A stretch of 64,000 nucleotides of DNA from Ficedula albicollis (taxonomy: Eukaryota > Chordata > Aves > Passeriformes > Muscicapidae), in the NCBI RefSeq assembly GCF_000247815.1, contig NC_021673.1, forward strand, positions 49,726,370 through 49,790,369. Direction: 5' to 3'. Made by a program: the position numbers and the translations under genes. Below are positions 26,693 to 39,900 of this stretch, in pieces. The notes under the pieces are model-generated. The model had not been told where the DNA came from, did not search any database, and worked only from the letters and a program-made list of their open reading frames with translations. Every line of letters starts with the position of its first letter. Positions within the stretch are counted from its first letter, which is position 1.

Positions 26693-27304
26693 TTTTTGGC
26701 ACGGATAGAGTTAATTTTCGTCTTAGTAACTGGTACAGTGCTGCATGTCTGCGCATACAGTGAGGATGTTTCCGGGCAGCGCGGGCAGACACCGCCGATG
26801 GCCGAAATCATCTCTGCCTCCTGGGATGCGCTGGCGGGAGCAGGACGTGCAGCACACCGGGCTGCCCAGGAGATGGGGCTAGCTGCCCGACCCGCCAGCG
26901 CTTCCCCAGCCTTTCCCGAGAGAGGCGGAGAGCCTGGGAGCCTGAGCTACACCCCACAGGCAGCGGCTCCCAGGCATGACGTTATATGCTGTGAAATATC
27001 CCTTTGGCCAGGCGGAGAGCCTGGGAGCCTGAGCTACACCCCGCAGGCAGCGGCTCCCAGGCATGACGTTGTATGCTGTGAAATATCCCTTTGGCCGGTT
27101 CGGGTCAGATGTCCTTGCCGGGCTCCCTCCCGACTCCTCGTGCACCTGCTCCCTGTCAGAGCTGAAAAGTCCTTGGCTCAGTGTAAGCTCTGCTCAGCAG
27201 CACCTAAAACATCACTGTGCTATCAGCACTGCTCTCACACTGAATCCAAATTGCAGCACAGTACCAGTTACAAAGATGAAAATTAACTCTATCCCAGCCA
27301 AAAA
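26693..27304. mobile_element. Fold-back of ERVL-type LTR ends (head-to-head)
   Basis: The arm at 26693-26745 and the reverse complement of 27252-27304 match at about 48 of 53 bases. Both carry the LTR 5' signature GGATAGAGTTAATTTTC. From the right arm leftwards, the minus strand reads on as an ERVL-type LTR with GGCCAAAGGGATATTTCACA, the same type as at 32.8 kb. An 87-bp unit in it is tandemly duplicated (26924-27097). After its arm, the left part does not continue as LTR. No flanking TSD was found. A long open frame across this region (26510-27286) has no recognisable protein. Confidence 0.7.
26924..27097. repeat. 87-bp tandem duplication in the fold-back LTR
   Basis: Units 26924-27010 and 27011-27097 both run from GGCGGAGAGCCTGGGAGCCT to ATCCCTTTGGCC, with only about three differences. 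Each carries a TGACGT motif, so the LTR control region now has two. Confidence 0.92.
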
Positions 27305-30300
27305 TACCTTACGTGCTTTATATTCCACTCAAGCTAGAAGGGTCTTTGCAAGGGACTAATCTGAAGAAAGAGGCGCTGCGCCAGGTCCTGAATGGTAGCT
27401 TCAAAAAGAGCATCTCATTTTGGAGTGGCTCACATAACAAGATCCAACTGATGCATCTGATATATTGATGAAGTCAATGTATATTATTTTAGAAAAAAAC
27501 CCTAAACTGGGATTTGCACAAGAAAATGCCATTGTAGGAACAATGAAGGAGGTGGAAGGGTACATGATATCTTTCAGGTGAGTTAAAAGAACAGAATACC
27601 CAACCTTCTAAAAATTTGGTTACGGTAAATCAAAATACGGATTCTATAGTTTATTCTGATGGTTTTGCACATATTGTTTTGGCAGAGACGTGGATTTTTT
27701 TTTAAATCTGATACCAGTCTATGTGACCATGTGCTAAAGCATGGAAGAAACCTAAAAATAAAGAACATAGCTTAGTCATTTCAGATTTTCAGATTTTCTT
27801 GCCACTTGCATAGTTCTCTTTTCTCATTTTTTATTTGCATGATTTAGTACTTTTTTTTCATCTACTCAGAATTCCCCACCCATGTTTTTTTCAGAGAAAC
27901 ATTTGTCTTTTAGACAGGAACAATGTATTTTATAGTAGTGGTGACGTATTAAGTCACCTTTAAAACAAAACAGAGAGGAGGAAGAGGGGAGAGGAAACAA
28001 GGGCTAGAGGAGGAATGAGGGCTACTCATTCTAAAGCAATTTAAGATTAAAAGACTGGACAGCAGATACTTCAGCACTACTTTAAGTAGTTTCAAATGCC
28101 AATTGACAAGAGCCAACGAGCCCTTCAAAGTCATACTTTTGATGAAGCAACCTGTCAGCATTTTCAGCCTTTCTATACCTGAAACTGCTTTACTTCCTTC
28201 AGTGTGTTTAAGTTCAGAAAATGTTTTTGGGCATAACTGGAGGCTGAGAACTTTGCACGTATGCAGTTTATCCAAGAAATATTTGGGGTGTTAATACTGC
28301 ATCATTGACCACCAACGCCAAAATCTGAGACACTGACTCTACTGAGGTGATGATATTTGTACTGATAATACCATAACTGCAAATCTGTTTATTGAAGGTT
28401 ACAATGATGCTTTGTTGGTCTGCTATCCCAGACTTTGCAGAATGAACATTAAAAGTAAACTGGGTAAAGTCCAGTTTGATGTAAATGTTGTCTTGCTTAC
28501 AGTTCAGTTTAGTACAATAATCTAGACATATTTCCTCTTCCAGCAGAATAAAATGTAACAAAGGATCACACTTAAAATCTCCAGTCGAGGATGGTAGGAT
28601 TTTTTGTTTTCCTAATTTTTACTTTTTATTTTTCACTTAAACATTTTACTTTCAATAGATCCTGTCACATGAATGACAAAAAATGTCTCCCTTTTAAAGC
28701 TTCATGAAACTACCAGATGTTTTTTTGGTCCTACAAGCATGTAAATATATTCCTAAGATTAACATTAGTAGATATATTTCCACACATGAAGAAATTTGTT
28801 TAGATGGAAACCATGGACAGTTAAACACAGAAATACATAAAAACAAGAAAATAAAGCATATATAGTAGTTTATAGACAAAAATGTAGGTTAAAATGGGGC
28901 AATTATTGATGTATGTAGGGATTGCAAATAGAGGCTTTTCCAGAAAGACAGGTAGTTTTAGCTACAGGTAAAGGGTTTATCATCAGTTTCTAGCAAAAGT
29001 AAATCATAAAAAACTTGATTAAATGTTTAAAATTGCTTATTTTTTGTTCTTATTAAACTCACAATCCATAACTGTTGAATGAAAGCACTTTTTGTAGGAC
29101 AGAGGAACTTGTTATGAAACAAAAAAGAAGCACAATATGAAAAAGTAATTTTTTCATATGTCACACAGGTGATCTGTAGATGGAAGAGAGGAAGGGATGA
29201 GGGAAAATTAATCAAAAATAATGATGTTCATTAGAAAGATAAGGCAGTAGATGTGGAAAAGAGAGTTTGCAGGGAGAGAAATGTGAGTGTAATTGGCCAA
29301 AAAGTAAGAAGTAGGCTTATAAATGGCCCAGAAGCATTCTGTGTGCTCAAAAGCCCACAGAAATTCAAAATGGTCTTTTGTTTAAAAATAAAGTACAAGC
29401 ACTTCTTTTTTCTTCCCAAGTGAATAAACTCTTATCTCTAAGATAGAATTTGTCTTGTGTTGATGACAGGCAAGAGCTCAGAGAAGAATATTTCTGTCAC
29501 TGAGCTGACTAGTGAACGGCTATGGGTTACAGTCTAATAAAGTTCCCATTAACATCAGAGACAGCAGGATTTTTGGACTGTTTCTTTTCCAGGGAAGGAG
29601 AAGTTCTCTTTAGAGCATAGGATCATAAAATAATGATTCATGTGCATGCTATAAATTTGAAGACTTTTATCACTTGATAAAACACATGTAGGAGGGAATT
29701 AGCTAATTTCATGGAACAAAAATAATACTTTCAAAAGCTGCATGTCATCTTGTTAATATGTTTATTATGGTTGTTATGAAATATGCTGAACAGCACTCTT
29801 CAGCTGCTGCAGTGAATATTAAACAGCAGTAACTGCCTGCACAACATTACATTATCCTGAAAAAAAAGGGCCAAGTCTAAAAAATAATGTTTTATTTCGA
29901 TACCTGACAAATGTTTGAAGCTTGACTGCTGATTTCAGTTTGTGATTTTCTTGCTGCAGGGTGAGCTTAAATTTCCCTCACTATGGGGTTCATTCACTTC
30001 AACTGAACCATGTCAGGGAAGAAAGAATTAACAACGACTTTAACACTGGAGTGGGGCAGCTAAATTAAATGAAAATCCTAACTGTATACTTGCCTTGTAA
30101 TTTCTTAGTCAAGTGATTTTTTCTTCATCCTATTCTATTGTTGAAATAGTTAATCACATCCTATTCATATCAACTATTTGGGAAGCAATCTGATCACCTG
30201 CAGTGCAACCTACTTCATTCTTCTTGAAGGAGAAATAGACAATAAGAGCTCACAAACTAGAGAAGCTGAGGTATTTGCTCAGGGATGTCTTTGGCTGTGG

Positions 30301-30526
30301 GTTTGCAGCTTGAGGTTTGAGAGCCACTCATGCACAGGAATATGGACCTTCATCACATCCTGACATGTATTTAGCCAATTCCTTTGATTTCAAAGGGGAT
30401 CTGGGGGTGTAAAGTCTTTGCATATCTTAGTGTCTATCTTTAGGCACTACATGTAACTACTGGAATGTGTCTGTACATTCTGTTGCAGGAACCAACATAC
30501 TCATTTCGACTGTTTACCACAGCATG
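27305..30526. other. AT-rich intergenic, no gene seen
   Basis: No recognisable exon, RNA or mobile element. The sequence is uniformly AT-rich with short frames only. Confidence 0.6.
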
Positions 30527-32842
30527 AAAGGACAGGAAGAAGTACTTGAGACACTTGTATCAGAAAGTGGCTCACCTTATATCCAGCTACTTGATGTAGT
30601 GAGTCATGCTAGAGATAACTGTTGCAGTGCCCACACTTCACCTTAGAGCAGTAGCTGCTGTGAGAACAATTAGCTGATGTCCTAAAGCCAGGGCGAACAC
30701 TAGAGACCTGTGACTTCCCTCAAGTGAGAGACCTGTGACTCTGCCTTTAGACCTTCTCGCTGCCCAGGTAAGGGATCACACTGAAACAACCACCTGCATT
30801 TCAGTGCTAGCACAGTTTAGGAAGTTCTTATATCACAACCAACCCACTGGAAAAGCCAAGTGACAAGAAAGCCTCCTTGCTCCTTCCCAAACTCTCCTCC
30901 GCAGGTCTTGTAGACTGGCACATCCTCTTTCCAAAGAACAGCATTAATAAGCTCTCAGACACATTTGCCTCCTTTTGGAGCCCCTCTTGCCCTACTGCTG
31001 CCACAGTAGGATGCTGATGAGTCTTTAGAAAGTAATTTACATCATGTGGCTTCATAAGATTTTACTTATTATCTGTCAAGTACCAATAACATTTTTGAAT
31101 AGGAAATTACATTTCCTTCAGCCTCAAAAAAGTACTCCCCTTCAAAGTGAATCCTGTTGGTCTTTCTCCAGAAAGAAAGAATATGAACCTGAACATAAGC
31201 ATATTCAGAGCAACACCAAAATATTAACTTGTACTGGTTGCTAGCTACTTATTCTGCAAAAGAAGCTATTATTGACACACATTTTTACAGAGGCAGCAGA
31301 GCTAAAGACCAAAAAATACTAACTTAAATATAAGCAGAGGAAAACCAAATGAGGAAGGCTTTAGAATGTAAATTATGGGTACTGTTACTGTGCTTCTCTT
31401 TGCATTCTTCTTGCTCCAGAAGCTTACGGGCAGTCTTTCCTTAATGTCCTGTAATAAGCACATGTGAACACAGTCCAAGGTAACAATTTAAGTGGAATGT
31501 TGTCTGAAACTTAGACACAACCTGCTCCACTCCTTTAGAAGGTGGAGCAGGCACTCCATTACCTGCTCATGAAACTCAATTGCTCACATTCAAACGTCAG
31601 CATCAGGACAGAGAAACATGCCTCTGCTAGGAAAGAAGTTGTATTGGTTTTGGCTGGGATAGAGTTAAATTTTTTATTAGTAGTAAAGGACAGGAAGAAG
31701 TACTTGAGACACTTGTATCAGAAAGTGGCTCACCTTATATCCAGCTACTTGATGTAGTGAGTCATGCTAGAGATAACTGTTGCAGTGCCCACACTTCACC
31801 TTAGAGCAGTAGCTGCTGTGAGAACAATTAGCTGATGTCCTAAAGCCAGGGCGAACACTAGAGACCTGTGACTTCCCTCAAGTGAGAGACCTGTGACTCT
31901 GCCTTTAGACCTTCTCGCTGCCCAGGTAAGGGATCACACTGAAACAACCACCTGCATTTCAGTGCTAGCACAGTTTAGGAAGTTCTTATATCACAACCAA
32001 CCCACTGGAAAAGCCAAGTGACAAGAAAGCCTCCTTGCTCCTTCCCAAACTCTCCTCCGCAGGTCTTGTAGACTGGCACATCCTCTTTCCAAAGAACAGC
32101 ATTAATAAGCTCTCAGACACATTTGCCTCCTTTTGGAGCCCCTCTTGCCCTACTGCTGCCACAGTAGGATGCTGAGGAGTCTTTAGAAAGTAATTTACAT
32201 CATGTGGCTTCATAAGATTTTACTTATTATCTGTCAAGTACCAATAACATTTTTGAATAGGAAATTACATTTCCTTCAGCCTCAAAAAAGTACTCCCCTT
32301 CAAAGTGAATCCTGTTGGTCTTTCTCCAGAAAGAAAGAATATGAACCTGAACATAAGCATATTCAGAGCAACACCAAAATATTAACTTGTACTGGTTGCT
32401 AGCTACTTATTCTGCAAAAGAAGCTATTATTGACACACATTTTTACAGAGGCAGCAGAGCTAAAGACCAAAAAATACTAACTTAAATATAAGCAGAGGAA
32501 AACCAAATGAGGAAGGCTTTAGAATGTAAATTATGGGTACTGTTACTGTGCTTCTCTTTGCATTCTTCTTGCTCCAGAAGCTTACGGGCAGTCTTTCCTT
32601 AATGTCCTGTAATAAGCACATGTGAACACAGTCCAAGGTAACAATTTAAGTGGAATGTTGTCTGAAACTTAGACACAACCTGCTCCACTCCTTTAGAAGG
32701 TGGAGCAGGCACTCCATTACCTGCTCATGAAACTCAATTGCTCACATTCAAACGTCAGCATCAGGACAGAGAGACATGCCTCTGCTAGGAAAGAAGTTGT
32801 ATTGGTTTTGGCTGGGATAGAGTTAAATTTTTTCTTAGTAGT
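30527..32842. repeat. 1,158-bp nearly identical tandem duplication
   Basis: Units 30527-31684 and 31685-32842 are direct repeats. By eye I find only about three substitutions (near 31019, 31614 and in the last 15 bases), so identity exceeds 99%. The unit runs from AAAGGACAGGAAGAAGTACT to 45 bases inside the LTR at 32798. It contains no recognisable gene. It is either very recent or a retained second haplotype copy. Confidence 0.93.
31640..31684 (+). mobile_element. 45-bp LTR stub at the tandem-duplication junction
   Basis: This is the first 45 bases of the 32,798 LTR, starting TGTATTGGTTTTGGC. It is present because the 1,158-bp duplication ended inside the LTR. It shows that the LTR was already inserted when the duplication occurred. 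Confidence 0.8.
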
Positions 32843-33411
32843 TGTGGTTTGGATTCAGTATGAGAATAATGTTGACAACAGACTGATGTTTTGGCTATTG
32901 CCAAGCAGTGCTTACCCTGAGTAAAAGACTTTTCTGTATCTGAGGTGCACAAGAAACTAAGGGAGGAGCATGAATAATGTTGACAACAGACTGATGTTTT
33001 GGCTGTTGCCAATCAGTGCTTACCCTGAGTAAAAGACTTTTCAGTATCTGAGGTGCACAAGAAACTAAGGGAGGAGCATGGCCAGGACAGATGACCTGAA
33101 CTGGCCAAAGGGATGTTCCACATTATAGAACATCATGGTCAATATTTAAACTCAGGGGAGTCAGCTGAGAGCTGCCAATTGCTGTTTGATGATGGGCTGG
33201 GCATTGGTCAGCAGGTGGTGAGCAAATGAATTGAATATCAGTTTTTTCTCCAGGTTTTTTATTTTTCTTTTTCCTTTTCCTTGTTCCTATTATTAAACTG
33301 TCCTTGTCTCAGCCCGTGGGTTTTACATTTTTCCAGTTCTCCTCCATATCCCACTGGTTTGGAGAGGCTAGTGAAGAAGCAGCTGCATGGTACAGAGTTG
33401 CCAGCATTACA
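32798..33411 (+). mobile_element. Solo ERVL-type LTR, 614 bp
   Basis: It begins TGTATTGGTTTTGGCTGGGA and contains the conserved CTGGCCAAAGGGATGTTCCA. The end has TATTATTAAACTGTCCTTGT and CATCC-like CCATATCCCACTGG. I recognise this layout as a widespread bird ERVL-type LTR. Proposed flanks are GAAGT (32793-32797) and GCAGT (33412-33416), a TSD with one mismatch. A 108-bp unit inside is tandemly duplicated (32864-33079). The first 45 bases also occur at 31640-31684 because of the 1,158-bp duplication. Confidence 0.82.
32864..33079. repeat. 108-bp tandem duplication in ERVL-type LTR
   Basis: GAATAATGTTGACAACAGAC starts at 32864 and 32972. Both copies end GGGAGGAGCAT, with three or four differences. 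Confidence 0.92.
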
Positions 33412-33691
33412 GCAGTTGGACAGCATTACAAATACAAACACCTGCGCAAAGTTCTTCAGGACTTTCAAAGCCAATTTCTGCATAATTTAATCTGTCTGAA
33501 GTTGAGTCCTGAGTGGCTACTGACTGTAAATCTCCAAATCTCTGAATTCCCTATCCAAATGCAGAAAAAGATTATCAGGTCCCAAAATTAAGTTGTTGTT
33601 TAGCTCACTAATATGATCTGAAATTAGGGCACCCAGTAATAATACTCCGTGTGATACACAATGATATATTTTGACTCTCAAAGTTCTCAGT

Positions 33692-34542
33692 TGTGGAGGC
33701 CAATGGGCCTGCCACAGCTCTGCCCACGGCCCTGCCCTGGAGGGATGTCCCTTGAATGTGCTGTGATTAGCTTATCTCAACAACCCAGGAGAGATGCCCC
33801 TTAGGTGGGCACATTCTCCCTTATCATGAGCTATCCCAAAGGCTTCAGTTATCCCACCATGCCTTAGTACCCATGTTAATCTTCTGTGACCAAGTGGTCT
33901 TTCCTCCTTTGGTACCACCCTTGCTTTCCCCCATATAAACCCCAGCCTCTGCCCTGTTCAGACAGGAAGCTGTCATCCCTGGCCCCCTTCACAGAGCTGC
34001 TGGATGATAAAGGCTACCTCTGTGGAATTTGCCATACGACGCTTCTGTCTGTCCCTGAGTCGGCCTGGGATAGCCTCGCAAGCAGAGCTGAAATCACTGA
34101 GCTGAAACCACTGAGATCTGATCATTTGTGGCCACAGGCTGCAGCTTGCTGAGGCTTATCTGAGGCTAGGAGACCTGCCAGAAGACCCCCTTAGAAGGCT
34201 GTCCCTTGCGGGACGCTCTCTCTGAAAAGATTGTGGCATTCTGGGTCAAAGCGATGGACCTCCGTGAACTCCCCTAGCCGCTACACAATAGCCTTAGCAT
34301 ATGTTGTAACCCAGTACCAGAAGGTATGTTTCAACCCTTTCCTCCTGTCCCTATCCTATTGGCAGAAAGCCAAATTCCCCTCTCTGACCCTTTCCTAGAA
34401 AAGACCGTTATCTGAGATCCTCTTCCTCTTTTGCCCTGGGACCACCATGAAATAAACTACGAACTCTAAGAAAAGCAAAGGAGCCTCTTTTGATCCTTTG
34501 TCCTATCCTATGCAGTGCCTAGCTCCTTCTTAGAGACTAACA
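33692..34542 (+). mobile_element. Solo ERV LTR, 851 bp, 4-bp TSD CAGT
   Basis: The element begins TGTGGAGGCC and ends GACTAACA. CAGT flanks it at 33688-33691 and 34543-34546. A TATA-like CCATATAAACC lies near 33931 and an AATAAA at 34451, in promoter-then-polyadenylation order. A 4-bp TSD is usual for gammaretrovirus-like (ERV1) elements, but a 4-base match is weak evidence alone. No retroviral coding sequence adjoins it. Confidence 0.68.
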
Positions 34543-34546
34543 CAGT

Positions 34547-37339
34547 AAATAGCTAGGAAGGAGTTATAGTATTACTGCAGTTGGCGAACTCATTACGTGG
34601 GGCATCTCAGAAGTCTCACATTTAGCTGAGAATCCTACACTGATTCTATACAGCGTTGAGATTTGTTCGACTACCCTGGCAAGAAGCTACATTGAGTCGT
34701 TTCTAAGCACAGGGAGCAACCGGCAGCGTGTCTCTGCTCACAGCCAGGTCGGTTGAGGACAGGGACTTACTATACGGCAGGTAACAGACACCCGTGAAAG
34801 AAGTAAGAACTGCAGTAAGAACTGAAACAGTTCTTCACCCATCAGGATCCACCTCCATACACCCTGTAGAACACACAGGTTTTTTCTTCCTCACTGAGAT
34901 TCTGCAAGGTGGTATTGTGAAAAAGCCACACAGGTTTTTTCTTCCTCACTGAGATTCTGTAAGGTGGTATTGTGAAAGAGCTAGCAGAGGAGAGGACATT
35001 GGCTACCTAGGAGGCAGAGACTAAAACATTATTCTGACAGGTCTTAAATATATCAGTTCTTTATCTGAAGACAGGTATTTTTCATCTCTGCTAGGTTTGA
35101 CCCCTCTCTTCCATAATTTCATCATGCCTTTCCCTTAAAGCCAATAGCTCCTTTCCCTAACATGCCACCTCTCAATAGCTTAAACTCTCCCAGGTCTCAC
35201 CAGTATTCTAGATGGGCTGTTAAGAGGATGAGAAGATTGAAGAGAGAGTCAAGTTGTACTAGCAGATACAAATTATTTTTAAAAGGCATTTATTCTATTG
35301 ATTTCAGTGGTACTTTCCTTCTGATGCTGAAAATTTTACATTATTTGAAAGTAGCAAAGTACTTTCTTGACATAATTGTTATGCTGTGAGTAAATCTCAG
35401 CTGAACACTATGGCTGTGTTGTATATGTCACAGATGTATTGCAGTGAAACCTGGAGCTAACAATCTGAACGTTAGTAATAGTTAGAACAGAACAAAGCTG
35501 GCAGCTTAATTATTAGTTAAAAATTAATAGCCAGAGTGGACAGCCCCTATATTATGGTATATGAACTGTAACAACACTATTACAACATGGAATAGAGAAC
35601 TGGCTGAAACCCTCACTGAAACCAACCTGAGAAGATGTAAAAATGACCATACAGCAATCACTTGGTAAAAAATACAACAAAGGGTGACAATACCACAGCC
35701 CCTAACACGGCTGCTGCTCCAGACAGTCACATGATGGATGGGGAGCTTACACGGTAAGGGTAAGGGTATTTGCCCAGGGATTTCTTTTTCCATGGTCACT
35801 CTTTTCAGGCACTTGGCTGGAGTTACCAGGTATCGTAACTGATTGGTGCCAATAAACCTATCTAATGCAGATGTCCAAAATTTCTATAACACCTAGGTTT
35901 TAATGAAATTAGGTTTGGGGATTTTTTTGTTCTTCTTCTAATCCTGTGTCTATTGCAGCATAACTACAAAATGGAAGAGCTACAATCTAATTGCCTATTC
36001 TTGCATTCAGATCTCCATTTTCCCACCAACCAGCAAGCTGCCTGGTTCTGTGAGCATATATGGCTATCAGATCTGACTGCCACACATTTCACTGAGATAT
36101 GAGCTTCAGCTAGTTATGACTATTAAATATATTGTATTTTTTAAATTGGATTTTAACAAATCGTTCAGTCAGGAATATGCAGGAATACTGAGGGTTCTGC
36201 TTTCCTCATGATGTTAATGGTTACACAGAACCTGCACAGGCTTTAGTTATCTGAATTCTAGCCTCTATTTATTGGCTATATTTTCATGACATAATACTCA
36301 TTTTTTCATATAATTTCAGAACTACAGATGATGCCTGAGTAATAGTGGCTGTTCATGTGTTATCACAAATTATGCTGCTAATCTGTTCTAAATTTCAACC
36401 ATATTTTATTCCAAGCTATATTTATTTCAAAACACACTGTGACAGAGGATTGCTGCCTTTGGTTTGCAATGTGTTAAACAGCTTGTATCAAACCTATTCA
36501 GTGACAGACTGCCAACTGAGATCCAAGTCTTTCTCTTTGCATTTTCATGAAAAATAACAGTAATTCATAAAAACAGTTACCTCGCTGAAAGCCTGAGGTG
36601 ATTTTTAGCACAAGAACTGCAAAAAGCACAACAAAACAAAACAAAACATAGATAATCAAAATAAACAAACATGAGTAAAAAGCCTTAAAGTGCATAAAGT
36701 GATTTACAAAGTTAGATTAAGAAAAAATTATTAGCCAAAAAAAAAAGTATCTTGCATCTCGCAAGGTATTCCTCACACCTAGAGAAATTCCTCCTCCTTC
36801 ATATTAATGAGAGGTAATACTGAAGAGCACATTGTATTGTGATTTCTGGGTTTGTGAAACAAAGATTAAGCAATTCACCTCAGCTATAATTTACCATAAT
36901 GTCTTTTTAAATAATACATTCTTAGAGTATTTGTTTCCATCAGTGTTCTAACTCCAGGTTCTAACTCCCAGCACCACCTTGCTGTAGCTACTCTGCAGGG
37001 ATATCCATGAAGACGCTGGGCTCTAGTGGAGCGAGCAAAGTAGACTGGAGAAACTGATGTTTATCTTGATATTTCCTGGACCTAGTTGTTTTTCACCTTT
37101 CTTCTGCTGTTTCCCTGCAACACCCGTTTCTTATCAAAAGAGGTGGATCTAGTCTGCAGCACTGAACCCCAGACAAACCTTACACCATATGTAAGCATTT
37201 GACGAGCTGTGGGCTTCAATGAGGTTGGAGACCATGCTTCCCAAAGGACTGGTCTACTTCAGTGGCTGGTTGATTGATTTTCTGTTACATTTTCACAATG
37301 ATAGAAATTATGTCTAGATCCCTTCTCTGTGGCAAGACC
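34547..37339. other. Intergenic, no gene seen
   Basis: Contains the 55-bp tandem duplication at 34.9 kb and otherwise only AT-rich sequence with short frames. Confidence 0.6.
34876..34985. repeat. 55-bp tandem duplication
   Basis: CAGGTTTTTTCTTCCTCACT starts at 34876 and 34931. Both copies run to GGTATTGTGAAA, with about two differences plus divergence at the very end. Confidence 0.9.
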
Positions 37340-37585
37340 CAAGAGAATGACCCGAAGTTGTGTTAGAGGAGGTTTAGGTTAGATATTAAAAAAAAATTCT
37401 TTATCCAGAGTGTGGGGTTTGGGCGCTGGAACAGGCTCTCCAGGAAAGTGGTCACAGCACCAAGGCTGACGGAGTTCAAGAAACAATGCTCTTGGGCACG
37501 TGTGACTCGTTGCAGGGCCGGGAGTTGGGCTCAGTGATCCTTGAAGGGTCCTTTCCGACTCACAATTCTCTGCGAGTCTGTGTTT
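37340..37585 (+). mobile_element. CR1 LINE 3' UTR fragment
   Basis: The segment contains the CR1 3' UTR order: AGGAGGTTTAGGTTAGATATT, TGGAACAGGCTCTCCAGGAA, then GGGTCCTTTCCGACTCACAA TTCT. It lies immediately upstream of the CpG-rich block. Confidence 0.8.
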
Positions 37586-37629
37586 TTTCTGGCGCTAATG
37601 CCTGCAAAGATAAGGACTGCGCTATGACA

Positions 37630-39900
<2,271 letters not shown>

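Noticed and set aside
26510..27286. 258-codon open frame on the + strand
   Set aside because: It crosses the LTR fold-back and its 87-bp duplication, which explains the repeated peptide segment. No family similarity and no splice or promoter support.
30527..33079. Regular direct repeats as a CRISPR-like array
   Set aside because: Units are long, adjacent, without spacers, in a vertebrate genome with LTR and CR1 context.
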